Under the pieces are notes generated by a model. The model saw only the letters and a list, made by a program, of their open reading frames with translations. It had not been told where the DNA came from and did no database searches. From positions 248,001 through 312,000 of the forward strand of contig NC_065532.1 in NCBI RefSeq assembly GCF_020184175.1: 64,000 bases of DNA, written 5' to 3'. A program made the position numbers and the translations under genes. Below are positions 10,184-22,858 of this stretch, one piece after another; positions within the stretch are counted from its first letter, which is position 1, and the number at the start of each line of letters is the position of its first letter. This DNA is from Aphis gossypii (Eukaryota; Arthropoda; Insecta; Hemiptera; Aphididae).

Positions 10184-10872
10184 TGCAACGTGCTCTGATA
10201 CTTATATTAAATATAATATATAAATTACATTCTGTAGCCGACAATAACCACAACGCTAGGGGGCATAACAAACATCCCTATAATTATGCTAAGGGCGAGT
10301 AGTTAAGCAAGTAATGATCGAGTATAGACCAACAATTTGGGACCTAAAATGAAAGGTAAAAGATAACTAATCAAAGGTATCATCACACGTATGCTTTCTA
10401 CCCGCTAGAAATAATGGCTATATGATTGCTATTTGGTGAAATAAGTGGATGCGTAATTACCCACCCGTAGAATATACTAGGTGCGTAATTACCCACCCGG
10501 TAGAATATTATAGATCATAATTGACGCACAACATCGTTCAGATAACGCAAAGCGTGGGAAGAAGCGGATGCAGGTGCAGATGACCAACAGGGACCTGAAG
10601 GTACCGCGGGAGTCCCTGGACGATATATAAGGGGGCCCAGATTAGGCACAATTCAGACGTGATCCACCAGAGTTAGCGCAAGCACCTTCACGTCACCCAG
10701 TTTAATATTTTGTCTCCTGGACTTAGAATATTTTTCACAAGTTTTATTAAATTAATTAATTGGACTTAGAATAATTTTAAATAAAAAACTTAGAATAATT
10801 TCGAGAGTTCAATTATTTCACAAAACCTTTCCAAATCGACATCATTCAACTGATTGTACGTGGCACGTTACA
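10184..10872 (+). repeat. Element A 3' LTR (689 bp)
   Basis: It starts TGCAACGTGC and ends GCACGTTACA, which are inverted copies with one mismatch. It follows a polypurine tract and contains a core promoter. Two direct copies of a 26-bp motif (gcgtaattacccacccg ... tagaatat) at about 10450 and 10482 look like a U3 enhancer duplication. Several AATAAA-like sites follow the promoter. The partner 5' LTR is outside the window. Confidence 0.8.
10624..10660 (+). promoter_or_regulatory. LTR core promoter: TATA box and initiator
   Basis: TATATAA at 10624-10630 is followed 31 nt later by a TTCAGACGTG sequence (A at 10655) that fits the arthropod initiator. This would place transcription start and the U3/R border near 10655. 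Confidence 0.6.
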
Positions 10873-11925
10873 TCATCCAAAACCAGAGTTTTTGTTACTT
10901 TTCAATGCTTCTGGATCTTTGATTTGGTTGTAAGTACTAGAAATATGCCATTTACCAGGAGATTTAAATACAGTTTGAAAATTCAGTGTCATTTCGGTTT
11001 TTTCGTTTTCATTCAGTTCGTTGACTTTCCAAACTTGGGTGTTTGGTGAAAATACAGTGTTTGTTGTAGATGAGATCATAATATTATTTGCTTCTGAAGT
11101 TGAATCATCACTGCAGCTGCCTAATGAATTTGATATAAAAAAAAAAAATTAAATTACTTTTAAAAGAATCAATGTGTTCAATTTTAATATAATATCAGTT
11201 AAAATTATATAACGCTTAAATTTAATTTAATTTATTAAAATATACCATTATTGCTTGTGACTTTATTTCCCCATGTTGGATCATTATCCGAATCGTCATT
11301 ATCACTCAATGAACTATGATTGTCAATAACAAGGAAGGCAGATTCTACATGCTGATTTGATTTTGTTATTAAAGGAATTAAAAATTAAATTTGTATTTTT
11401 ATAATAAATGTCAAATATTAACATTGACAATAATACTAAAAAAATAAAACTTTATAAAAACTCATTTAAAAACTAACCTTTAGAATAAAAATCTTTGTAC
11501 AAATGCGGTTCATGCTGCTCATTCACGTCATTTAATCTGGATGAATTAAAGGTTTTCTTCTTTTTTTTGTTTACCTCATCTTCTGTTGTAGATAGAACAG
11601 AATGTGTAGCTGCTTTAGATAATTTTGATTGCGCTTCAGCTAATGTCGCTATAAAAAACCAAATAATTAATAATAAGTATATAGGTACAACAATAATATT
11701 TGCAATAAATAATAATTAAAGGTAGGTACCATAGTTTTTAGTTCCTAGGATTCGTGCTGGATAGTATAAAAAATCGGTTTTGTTTGGTTTGTATCTATTT
11801 TTAATTAACTGCTTTATATTTTTGGATGACTTGGGCCAAGCACAAAGCCCTTTCTTGACCCAAGTATCAGGCACTGCCTCAATACTATTATCTTTATGGA
11901 ACAAGACGACTTCCCATCGACCCAT
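10873..11925 (-). pseudogene. Spliced minus-strand gene fragment cut by the element A LTR
   Basis: Four exons are read on the minus strand: 11925-11730, 11648-11478, 11344-11246 and 11120-10873. Every junction has GT/AG and leaves the same phase (one base carried over), and the reading frame stays open throughout. It begins with an ATG right after an acceptor-like TTTACAG, then MGRWEVVLFHKDNSIEAVP and a Trp/Pro-containing segment. That start resembles the N-terminal module of many uncharacterised insect proteins with a C-terminal DUF4806; the family call is weak. The last exon runs straight into the LTR at 10872, so its 3' end has been separated by the insertion. It may instead be a second ORF of the neighbouring transposon. 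Confidence 0.45.
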
Positions 11926-12057
11926 CTGTAAATCAAAAAATAGAAGTTAATATTGTTGCTTAAAACTACCATATTTATTTATAATTAAATCATGGAAGTA
12001 AAATTAGTAAACAGAAGTAAAATGATATAACTTCTTAACATAATATTTGTTAAATTA

Positions 12058-13780
12058 TCATATACCTGATGTATGTATTATTGGCATACCAATCATTTTT
12101 TTATCATGATTGAAAACCATCATTTTACTTTTTATTTCAGTGATGTTCCAACAATTTAAAGTTTCTGATAAATTATTAATATAATAAGTATCAAGTTCGA
12201 TAGAGTTTATTGGTTTGGTGAAAAATAGTGATGAATGGTTAAATTTTTTTCCAATTATTAAAATATTGTTATTCATTTCTATAATATTAACACATTTAAC
12301 AATGTCATCACTGTTTGTTAAAATAAAACCATCAGATTCTTTTTGTTTTTTAATAACAATATGTAAATTTCTGAATACTAGACTGTAATATTGAACTCCG
12401 AAAATACCATCTATTAATGGACCATTTGTGTGAGGTTTTTTAAGAATAGCTTTCAAATCTAATTGTGTACTTTTGAATGTATTTACATCAATTGAGTTGA
12501 TTTCAGAATACCTATTTATAATCTGTTCCAGTGGCTTTTCGTGTTTTCTTATAAAAGATTTTAGTTCTTTCATGTGATTTTCAAAAACAAATGCACTGCA
12601 TTGGTCAAGTGGTCCAAATTGATCATAATCATCACATAGATGTAATAACCCATGGACATTATGTGATAGAAGGTATTCTCCATATAAATGGTGAAATTCT
12701 TTTACAAAGTAATCTAGTAGATGCCTTGCATAATTCACTAGTGATTTGTGATTTGGACTAAGAAGTATGATCATAGCAATACTCAAAGACATAAAACGAG
12801 AATAACATTCATTATTTAATTTAGATTTCAAAACAACTGGACCTGAATATAGTAAAAAAAATCGCAGTTCAACTGCCTTCCAGCGTCCAACTTCAAGAAG
12901 ACTTCTACTCTTTCTAACAAAATCCGATGAAATATCAGTGTTTAATGCCAATAACGATTTTGACAAACATTTAATATCTTTAGAGGGTAAACTTGTTTTT
13001 AAAGGCCCGGATTTCCATAATAACAATAACTTTTTCATTACTCCCAAACAGACTAAATGCATATAATCGAGTGGTAATGATTTAACTAAATCAAAATCAT
13101 TTAATTTTGATAAAACTGATGGGAATTCTGATGTATGATAATCTTCATCCACCATATTTATAAATGAATTATGATCTCTTAAGGTAGATTTTCTGTTAGA
13201 GTATGGAAAACCAACTCGGTTTTTTCGATAGTCACCATCAATGAAACAACGTGTACAAGAATGAAATCCTGAATGGTTCTTAACATGTAAAATAAATGCT
13301 TTCGCTGGAGAATCACAACAAATAAAACTTATAGATACTCTTTTAATAACATTATTTATTCTAATTCCATTTGCTATCAATTCTTCAGCTTCTGTAACAA
13401 ATTCAGAAAGAAATTCATAGCTGTCTTCTGGCTTACTTTGACCATAATAGATTCCTATTGGAAATACTTTTTTGGTTAAAAATGGTGTAATAATATACGC
13501 TAATATTGGCCAAAACTGATTTCCACTGCTCTTACTTAAAGGTAAACCATCAATTCCAACAGCAATTTTCAACTCTAATAAGTTTTCTGGCGCATATTTT
13601 ATTATACCCGAGACCAAACCGAAATGGTGATATATTCCAGGTTTCATAGTTCTAATAGTTTTCGAAATTTGTTTTGGTGTACATAATACAGTTCTTGCAT
13701 CAATCGGGAGACTTTGGAAACAATCGTGTTTTTTTAAGCCAGATAGAAGTCCGCTAAGTGCATTATGAGGAATTTTTTAT
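12058..13780 (-). pseudogene. CMC/EnSpm-like transposase, main part
   Basis: A frame of more than 500 codons, with ATG at 13647 and open further up to about 13780. The motif LPLDYMHLVCLGVMKKLLLLW (about 12990-13090) and the paired Cys of SGFHSCTRCFIDGDYR are hallmarks of the tnp2/DUF4218-type transposases of the CMC superfamily, common in animals without CACTA-style annotation. The C-terminal SAFVFENHMKELKSFI segment also fits. It is joined to an N-terminal piece (13734-14087) after a single shift in the A-run near 13777. Terminal repeats were not identified. The stop is at 12058-12060, just before a GT that may be a donor. Confidence 0.65.
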
Positions 13781-14087
13781 ATTGAATAGCCCAAGATGCA
13801 ATACAATTTTTAATGTTTTCTGATTCGTCAACTATATTAGGCAATGTAATGGAAGTTGGCGTAGGCAGATAATTTGATAATCTTGCTGGCTCAACCTCGG
13901 GCTCTATTTCTGGTCTTAAGACTAATTCACTGTTATTTTGATTAGATTGACATGGTGAATGTTCTCTTGTTATTAACTCTTCAGTAAGAATCAAATTTCC
14001 ACGAGGATGATTTGTAGATGGGGTATTATTGAATGGTATAAGATCATTCCTAATTTTTCGCCTTTTTGTCCGTTGACTATTTATCAT
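13734..14087 (-). pseudogene. CMC/EnSpm-like transposase, N-terminal piece
   Basis: An ATG-started frame (ATG at 14087) encoding a basic N-terminus (TKRRKIRNDL) and a Pro/Glu-rich linker. It ends in CIASWAIQYK, the usual lead-in to the conserved transposase core, which continues in another frame. One indel in the run of A residues near 13777 explains the break. An in-frame ATG also exists at 14117. Confidence 0.5.
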
Positions 14088-14117
14088 ATTTACTAAAAAA
14101 AAATAATACAAACACAC

Positions 14118-14778
14118 ACACCTATACTAATGATAATAATTCTCACTATATCATAACTTCTATGTATTCAATCTTATGATTAAAAAAGTTGTTTAAGTAT
14201 AAAAAAAATATTAAGAAGTGGAAAAATTTCTATTTAATAATATGATATACCTGTACCTACAATTCATATTATCCACTCTTAATAAAACTGTACGATAAAT
14301 AATAATTGTTATAAATTGTAATACAAAAACTGGTAAAGGAGAATATTAAACTAGTAATAAATGTTAAATAGAATTTAAAGTTTATGTCTATTGTTATCTA
14401 ACTAAATATATAAATTTTTACTATGTATTAATCTATAATATACATCAAATGCCAAAATAAATTAAAAAATCGTTAACAGTTAAGATCTAAATTTAGGTCT
14501 TTATGTATTTGAGACGTATAATAAATAAACAAATAAATTGAAAAAAAATATGCAACAGATACCTAGGTACCCAAAGGTATAGGTAAATTAATATAAAACA
14601 TAGGTACATTGAAATCAAAAGTAAATTTTTTTGTAATTATATATACTCATACTATAATTGTAGGTAGGTAGTCTGATTTATAAAATTATTATAGTCAAAC
14701 AAAATAAAACAAATTTCAAATACATTATAAATAAATACTCATAATAAAGAATTTTCATATAATTGTCTGATGTAGGTA

Positions 14779-14780
<2 letters not shown>
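14118..14780. other. AT-rich non-coding stretch
   Basis: No ORF or recognised element. It holds scattered short motifs related to taggtacc, which are also found elsewhere in the window. Confidence 0.5.
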
Positions 14781-14812
<32 letters not shown>

Positions 14813-17800
14813 TAAATTTTCTTTATATGTACAATAAATCGTATAAATAAAGAAATATATCTACTCCTTTAAGCCTAAGCTTGTGATGGAGTAGAGAGTT
14901 AACAAATGTAATAATAGTAATTTAAAATGCAACTTAGAATAAACAAAAAGATTTGGATAGGTACATTCTTTCGCAAAAAGAAAAAACATATCTCAATAAG
15001 TATATGAAATAAAATAAAATAAAATTTAAATTAAATATAAAATAAGAATACAAAATCAGTCACATTTGACTAACCAGTTAAAGTTTACAATACAATACAA
15101 TACAATATAAGAGAAACAAAACAACATCATAATATATATAAGAGAGAAACGTGGCAAGATTCAATTATTCGTTAATTAAAAACTCATGGTGAATATTAAT
15201 ACATTAAGTAAAAGAAACAGATTAAAATAAAATCATAATGACTGGAATCACTGAAATGGTGGACTCTATTTAAGGAGTAATTAATTCTGCAAATAGCCAT
15301 TTATATACGACTTTTTTCTCATTAACTTGACCTTCATGAATATTTTTTTTGTATAGTGTCGGCATCTGATTAAAATAAGTAGAACCTAAATAGTCAACAA
15401 AAGATTGACCAAAGGATTTTTCCGTATATTTAACTGGCAAATTATAGGCTATATGTTCTCTTAAGTGTCTGTTATTGTTATTATAATTCATTATTTTTTT
15501 AATTGTAAATAAAATTGCAAACTTCTTGTATAGGTATGTTATTGGTAGAACACCTAGTTCTATGTAATTCACTTTTGTTGAACCTACTAAAGATTTTCTA
15601 TTTAGTATTATTCTTAGTATATTATTTTGATTTGTTTGAAGCATTTTTAAAACATTATCTTTTACACCTCCCCACACCAAAAGGCCATATTGACAGATGG
15701 ACTGATAGAACGCAAAATAAATGGTACGTAAAGTTTCTACAGGTAAAATATCTTTTAGTACAATAAATTTGTGTAATGAGTATCGCAGTTTCCCAACTAA
15801 ATTATGTATATGGAAGTTCCACCTCAAATTATTGTCGAAGATAATACCCAAATAGCGAATTTTCGAAACTTGATTAATTTGCTTACAGTCTTGCATATTG
15901 CATATCAACTGATTTTTACAATTGTGTATTATTAGAGGAAACTCGCCATAGGTAGTCTTATTTATTGATAACTTCATGTACGTAGTTTTGTCTGAATTCA
16001 TAGTTAAGCCCAGTTCACTTGTGCATTTGTATGTTAAATGTAGACCTTTCGTTGCTTTGAAGTATACCCCTTCCCAGCATTTATCCGAAAATAATAGACA
16101 GGTATCATCTGCGTAGGTTACTATTTTGCCATCAATGTTTAAATCACAAACTGTATTTATGTACAATATGAACAAGATGGGACCCAAAACACTACCTTGT
16201 GGGACACCATATTCTATATAACCTGTGTTGCTTATTGCATCATTTAATTTCACCGTTTGCTGTCTGTTAGAGAGGTAGCTCTTAAACCAGAGGAGACTTT
16301 TATTATTTATTCCAAAATTTGGTAGAATTTTTAATAGGATATCGTGTTGGATAGTATCGAAGGCTTTTGCTAAGTCAATGAAAACAGCAATTGTTTTTAA
16401 ACCTTTATCCAGAGAGTCATATAAAAATTGAGTGGCATTATATAAGGCATTTTCAGTGCTTAGGCCTGGTCGAAATCCGTATTGGTTTTTAGATAATAAG
16501 TTATTTTTCTCAAGGTAAGAGATCAGCCTTGCTTTAATTATTTTCTCAAATATTTTGGAGAAGTTGGTCAACATTGATATAGGTCTATAATTACTTATGA
16601 TTTTACGGTCACCACCTTTGAATAGAGGCTTAATAACTGCAATTTTAAACTTGTCCGGAAAAATACTACTTTCTATACTCAAATTAAAAATATAGGCTAG
16701 TGGAATAATAATATATTCAGAAATACTTTTAAGAATTTTAACTGTTACCTTATCATAACCAGCAGCAGTGTCATCTTTAAAGTTTTGAATAATTATTCTT
16801 AATTCTGATACATCAATTTTTTCTAGAAAAATCTTTTCAAAGGAACATAGTATATTATTATCATTGAATTTGTTTAAAACCAGATTTTGAGTTTTTTTGA
16901 ATTTTTTCGCCAAATTTTTTCCAACGTTTGAAAAATAATTATTAAATATATTAGACACTTCTTTAGGATTATCATCTATATTCCATATTATGTCGTTCAC
17001 TACTACAGTTTTCATTCTATCATTGTTTTTTGGATTGCTACCCGTAATCTCATTGATCAGTTTCCATGTTAATTTCGGATTATACGACACTTTACTAAAT
17101 TTTTCTTTATAAAATTTAATTTTGGCAAGCCTCAAAAGTTTTGTAAATGTATTTTTATATTTTTTATAGTATGACGCAAGATTGACATTGTTTGGGTTTT
17201 TTTTGCACTTCATGGAGATATATTGTTTGTGACGTACTGAGCATAATAGACCTTTGGACATCCATTCTTTCAATCTTTTATTTTTAGAGTTTATATTATT
17301 AGTTGTTAAGGATTCATTTATGGCATTCATAATTATATTTTGAAAATCTGTAGTACATACATCTACCGAGTTAGATTCGTATATCTTAGTCCATTTTTCA
17401 TTATACAAAATTTGTTTAAGTTTATCATAGTTTATAACATCGATAGTATTAATAATGTATTTATTTTTCACAGGTATAGGAATTGTAACTACAATTGAAC
17501 AATGGTCAGTTATATCAGTTGGTAGAACACCCGCATTAATATTCCCGTGTGAGATATTGTTGTCTTTAATGAACACGTGATCTAAACACGAATGTTGTTG
17601 ACCTAGTGGTAATCTTGTGAATACATTTATAAAAGAACAGAAACCGGTTTCTGACAAAAGGTCTAGGTAATCATAATTATTAACTGTTTGTGCACCAATT
17701 ATGTTAATATTCATGTCCCCAATTAAGGTAATTACACCAGAATTTAAATTTAAATTATTAAAAACATATTTTAATGAGTTAATGACATTTATACAATCAG

Positions 17801-17895
17801 ACGAGGGTGATCGGTATATACATACAACGACCTTTGTATCTTTTTTGTTTTTAAATAGTAAAATATAATTTGACTAGGGAAGTTGATAGGTATAA
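14781..17895 (-). mobile_element. 5'-truncated Jockey-like non-LTR retrotransposon
   Basis: The minus-strand copy ends in a poly-A tail (T-run at 14781-14810 on the plus strand) after a 3' UTR of about 460 bp. Its 5' end stops inside the endonuclease domain. Candidate 8-bp target duplications taggtacc lie at 14773-14780 and 17896-17903. Because that motif is common here, the duplication alone is weak evidence; the poly-A and truncation are typical of LINE insertion. Confidence 0.8.
15270..17878 (-). CDS. LINE ORF2 protein: endonuclease C-terminus and reverse transcriptase
   Basis: The open frame enters at about 17878 without its own start; the first ATG (17714) lies within the GDMNINIIG motif of an APE-type endonuclease. 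The endonuclease ends with SCLDHVF and TDHCSIVV, its LDH and SDH-like signatures. The reverse transcriptase shows ISNYRPISML, KAFDTIQHD, GVPQGSVLGPILFILYIN and the YADD active site, then a C-terminal region with SICQYGLLVWGG. No stop is seen over about 870 codons, so only the 5' truncation disables it. The missing part is roughly the first half of the endonuclease and all of ORF1. Confidence 0.88.
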
Positions 17896-20164
17896 TAGGT
17901 ACCTATACTTTTTTTTTTTTTTTTGACAAAAACATGATTAAATAATTCAACATTATACCCAAGTAGATAATAATATAATATATTATATAATGGGTGATTT
18001 TTATAATACATTATTTTGTCAATATTATTGTTGATTATTAGAATTATATTATATTATATTATAGTTACATAATAATATCTATTTATGTGTGCATTTGTAT
18101 CAAATGAAAAATAGTATACCTTAATTTATATAAAAAATAATACAAATTCATAATATAAAATACTTTCATATTTATATTAAGGGAATCTAATAAATAATAA
18201 TAAAATAGATATTAACAAATGAATAATTGTATACTTACAATATACTAAAATACAACAAAGGTAAAACCAATCCGATTTATAAATCCTGGTGAAATTGATG
18301 AGGAGACAATTATCTAATAAAAATCACAAAATAATATTATTATTAGTATGTGCATAGGTATTGACATGTCATAAATTTTATTGATTTACATTTGATGTAT
18401 ATACTTTATAGGTACCCATTTTTTTAATAGAATCAGTGAGTATTTTTATCAATGTAGATACTTACTACAGATCCCTATAGTATGGAAAAAGATGAATTAG
18501 AAATAAACCTAACATAATTCGGGTTTGATCACATGTTTTTTTTACAGCTCACCGAATTAATGTCTATATTCTTAATTCTTATTTGTTATTATTTATGAAT
18601 TATGCGTGTATGTATACACATGTATTAGAATTCCCTAATATATTATATTATATAAGGATTTAGGGTCCTATAAACTATAATCTTCCAACAAAATATTACT
18701 ATGATTTGTATTTATTCCTTGTACTTTAGTACTTATTCGCACGTGTTGAGTACAGGACACTTGGACTACGATGGCGACTGCTGAACGTTCACGGCAAAAA
18801 CAATCGGCGAAACGTCACACGAATTTGGTACACTCGGAAAAATAGCAAAAAGATGTCGTCGTTTATTGTTTGGTTTAAACAGAACGGCTCGAAAAAAAAA
18901 GTACGAGTAGTCGAGTAACGGCTGACGCCAAAACAAAATACTGACGGCAATATCGGATTACAAAGGCGACTGCTGCACGTTCACGGGAAAAACAATCGGC
19001 GACACGTCACACGAATTGAGTACACTCGGAAGGTTTAACCAATATTGCTTGTTAAAACAATGTAATAAGAACGTATTTAAGGACATGGATGGCGATCACG
19101 GAATAAAGATTGAATGACGAATAGTGAATACTGAATGTCTGAATACCGTAGACGGCGTAGACGAAATCTACCGAATCCGTAAAACTGTTGACAATATTGT
19201 TGATGATATGAGGCCACGAGGGTACAATGTACAAATACAAATAATATTGTTTTATTCCCAATATTTCTATTATTAACCACAGAATGTATTAACTATATTA
19301 AGTATATTATATATTATTAATTGATTCCATTATCGGTATTTATAAACGGCCACGATAAGAACACCGGGTTTACCAATACACCCGTCTGCAATGCTGTGCG
19401 TCGTGCGCGGTGTAATCGCGTTTTTACCCTCGCAGTTATAATTTATTTATAATATTCAATACCGCTGCAAATTGCAATGATTAGATATTATGTGATATGC
19501 TGCACGCTTGCACTACACGTATACAATAATACAATATAATATTGCAAGATCGTAGAACGTAATATTTTATAACAAAAAATATAGGTGCTTTCTTATTTCC
19601 GATATAATATAATACCTACATATAATAGTACTATTAGTACTAAACTAACTAAAGTCTCGTTGGTCATAAAAACATAATTTTTTCACCAATATATTGATAA
19701 TAAATTCTAAAATTGTTAAGTGTAGCCTTAATTTTGTATTATATTATATTATAATTATATATCATTTTAACGATTTTAAAATAAAATTTGTAATTATATA
19801 GTAAATTAATAATTATATACAAAAATAGGTACGTATTCTTAGGAATATATTTTTTTACAATCACAGATCAATGCGTACCTAAATCTTCAATTAGAGAGAG
19901 AAGGTAAAAGAAAAGAAAAATTATGACACGTACCTACAACATTTGTTGACTTCCACTACCTCACTATAAGTACATGTAGTTGAATGTTGACAGTAGTGAC
20001 TGGGATTATAGAAAGGGTTATAATAGAGTTTAGGGAGGTGCAAGGCAAATGTCGATGTGTCCGCATGAAATGAAAAAAACAATGAAATAATTATTTTATT
20101 ACTATTGCCACCTACTCGTATAGCTGTTACTGTAGTTATAACTTATAAATAACAATAATATAAT
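17896..20164. other. Non-coding region with a CpG-richer island
   Basis: Mostly AT-rich. From about 18730 to 19440 the sequence is richer in CG dinucleotides, with no convincing exon. This could be a promoter or first-exon region of an unseen gene, or an old element. Confidence 0.35.
18773..19030 (+). repeat. 66-bp imperfect direct repeat, 192 bp apart
   Basis: Copies at 18773-18838 and 18965-19030 share ggcgactgctg, acgttcacgg, aaacaatcggcga, acgtcacacgaatt and tacactcgga with a few substitutions. They lie within the CpG-richer island. Origin unknown. Confidence 0.7.
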
Positions 20165-21620
20165 TTTAGATTCTGAACGAAGTGATGAATGTATTGATTT
20201 TACAATGATGTGTGTTTTTTTTTTTTTTTTTGTGTCTGTGTACAGCATAACTAGTCGAAATAATGCTCCAATTTCAAACTGTGAGGGTGGTTTCCGATGT
20301 AAAAGTGATCCTTGGTGCATTATAGAGGTAAAAAGTTAACATTTTCCAATAGTTTTCAAAAAAAATCCAGAAAAACAAAAAAAAATGATGAAAAAATGTT
20401 TACGTAAAACCAGTTTTCGACCAAATCGATTTTTTTTTATGGTTGTAATTCAAAAACTAATCACTGAAAATACTTGAAATTTTCACCAAATGTTAATGTC
20501 AGTGGTATCTGTATATAGTTAAATTTTCAAAAAATTTTGACTTTTTTTGAGTTATTTATAGACCACTGAAATTTTCGATTTTTTTGAGAATTTTTTTTTA
20601 AAGTGTCGATAAAAAATTTTTGGATGACCAAAAAGTTTTGAAAATTTAATACAAGGTTCCTTATGAAATGTTTTTAATGTAGCTAAAAAAAATTAAAAAT
20701 CGTTAGTCACAATTTTTTTTTATAAGCGTTTTTAGTTCAAATTTTTACGAAATCTGTCGAAAACGCGAAAATTTGCAAGTAATTTTGAAGTTGAAAAATC
20801 ATAAAATTTTTTTCTTTTATAACTAAGTTTTGAAAATTTGGTACAAGGTTCTCCATACATTTTTCTTCAAATATCTGTAAAAAAAACTCTACCGGATTCA
20901 GACAAAAAATTTTTATGAGTGTTTGAAATTTAAATTTTTACAAAACTGCGCTAAATAACGGTTTTTGATATTTGTTATAATTCAAAAAGTATAAGTCGTA
21001 GATACTTGAAAATTTTACCAGTTATTTAGATTGGCATTTTATTTACTTGATTTAATTTTCAAAATATTTTGAGTTTTTTTGAGCTATTTATAGACAACTG
21101 AAATTTTCAATTTTTCTGAAAATTGTTTTTTTATGTGTCGATAAAATCTTTTTGGCCCTATCAAAATACTTGAAAATTTAATGCAAAGTTCCTCATAAGT
21201 TATTATTATAGTGATTGAAAAATTATAAGAATACATAGGCACAATTTTTTTTATTAGCATTTGAAGTTCAATTAATATTGACAAAAATTCGTCAAAACCA
21301 TGAATATTTGCAAATTATTTTGTAGGTATATTTCATAAAAATTTTTGTATAAGTAGCTAAGAGTTGAAAATTTAATACAAGGTTTTTCATAAGTTTAACT
21401 TACAATTATTATAAAAGAACTTAAGTTTTGTTGTATTCAGGCCATTAAAACATAAACCACCTTTTTCACCAACCACTAGAAATTATATCCTAGGCTGACA
21501 AATCATCTTCGTTCAGAATCGTTTTTCGTATACAATGATAACTATCATTGGATTCAAATTTAACACTCCTATAATATATAATAATGATCCATACGGCACC
21601 TAATGTACAGCAGAGCGGTT
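20165..21620. repeat. Dispersed non-coding repeat with internal duplicated modules
   Basis: Inverted sequences gattctgaacgaag (20168) and cttcgttcagaatc (to 21523) frame a long A/T-run-rich interior. The interior contains two related modules, about 20440-20760 and 20975-21300, sharing phrases such as gagctatttatagacaactg and tgtcgataaaa at a spacing near 535 bp. The right end (21490-21620) recurs at 61921-62062. No coding capacity, so a non-autonomous element or satellite-like family. Confidence 0.55.
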
Positions 21621-22193
21621 ATTTTTATTTTATTATTATTATTTTTTTTTTTTCATTGAAATTGTTTTGTCGAAATAAAATATATTTTGGGCAATAAATT
21701 ATAAATTTCCAACTCCAACCGATGTGATTATGGGCAACTTTACTATGGACTAGACATTTCAATGCAATAATTGAAATAGCACAATGTATACGTAAGTATT
21801 ATTAATAATGTTATACTCTTTTAGGTTAGAACTTTATTGGTATATATTGAGAGTTACAATTTTTGACACATTTGTCTTTGACTTACTAATTAACATAATA
21901 CACCTACATTTTTAGGTCCTATAGCCCTGAGGAAGCAGATTCAAAAAAGTGTACTTATTTATTGGTGCATGTCTTATTTATTGGTGCATGTCTGCATACG
22001 TTATGCTGGCTAACATATCTGCCTACTTCAACCAGCAACTCATTCACAACCAACTAGTCAACGTATAATAAGAACAGGTACTATAACATTTTGTAATTTT
22101 TATAGGTAGAATTTTTTTTTTTAATGATCCATGATGAATGTAGGTAGATAGGTAGGATGTAAAAAAAAACTAAAACGATTTTTTTTTCTTTTT
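21621..22193. other. AT-rich non-coding stretch
   Basis: Nothing supported. It contains a 21-bp direct duplication around gtcttatttattggtgcat near 21955-21990. Confidence 0.4.
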
Positions 22194-22259
22194 TTATTCA
22201 AAATTAATGAGTTCGCCGTCTTCCTCCTCCTCCACCTCCATTTCATTGTCTGTTTTGTT
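22194..22259 (-). CDS. Possible terminal exon with acidic C-terminus
   Basis: On the minus strand a TTCTGTTGTAG acceptor is followed by 22 codons including the stop. They encode an acidic tail (EMEVEEEEDGELINFE), and the stop lies within GAATAAAA, a likely poly-A signal. The exon is short and no partner exon was found, so it may be chance. Confidence 0.3.
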   Translation of the reverse strand, partial: NKTDNEMEVEEEEDGELINFE

Positions 22260-22858
22260 CTACAACAGAATTAGATAATATTTTGTATTTACTATAGTTT
22301 TATGAATAGTGTATATGTGATAGGCATATAGTCAAATCAGGCATTTTATTAAATTACATTTTTATATAATTTCACTATCATCACTAATGGTTTTTTTTTA
22401 TACAATATATAAATTAATTAGTACCTAATAATTAATAGAAAATATCGTTATATTTTTTAATTTCTTAAAATCATCAACTAAATGTCTAGACTGGTAGTGA
22501 AATTGAATAAAAAATGAACTTATTTGATTATTTGTCATTTAGTAAAATGCCTAGTTTGACTATAACATATATTTAATAAACTTATTCTTCAGTGTATACA
22601 CATATTCTTTAGTGGTACACTATTCAGGTGTTTGAAGTTGATAGTTATCCTACTTTTTTTTTTTTTTTTTATGAACATCAGTGATATTCAGAATTTTTTT
22701 TGGGAGAGAGGGTGGTTGTTTAGTTACACTACAAAAAAAATCCTTAATAAATACACATTTAATGTTTGGTTGCAAATATTTGAGAGTCTGAATGTAGTGG
22801 AATGTATTTTGATATTGTGTGATTATGAAAACCAAAAGTGAGCCATTTTAGTTATTTC
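22260..22858. other. AT-rich non-coding stretch
   Basis: Nothing recognised. Short open frames here are low-complexity. Confidence 0.4.

Larger units (their letters stand above)
1..10872 (+). mobile_element. Element A: env-bearing Ty3/Gypsy retroelement with extra ORFs (5' end outside window)
   Basis: The window opens inside pol. In order I see the protease end, RT, RNase H, a macro-like domain, integrase, a small basic ORF, a membrane glycoprotein ORF, a GC-richer ORF, a furin-site env, an exonuclease-like ORF, a 101-codon ORF, a purine tract and a 3' LTR. The 5' LTR, gag and protease active site lie upstream of the window. Pol, the basic ORF, env and the exonuclease ORF each carry one or more frameshifts or stops, so this copy is defective. 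About 6.7 kb follows integrase, far more than the single env of a typical insect errantivirus. Gypsy identity is sure; the unity of the whole 10.9 kb rests on one strand, one base composition and the single LTR at the end. Confidence 0.85.

Noticed and set aside
14773..17903. taggtacc target duplication as proof of LINE boundaries
   Set aside because: Kept only as a candidate: the motif is common across the window, so identity at both ends could be chance.
19052..19280. Overlapping minus-strand ORFs with Tyr/Val-rich sequence
   Set aside because: Two frames are open over the same short stretch, with no splice context or motif; more likely chance.
22632..22841. 69-codon ORF with Phe-rich start
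   Set aside because: The Phe run is a T homopolymer; no motif, and composition like the surrounding intergenic DNA.
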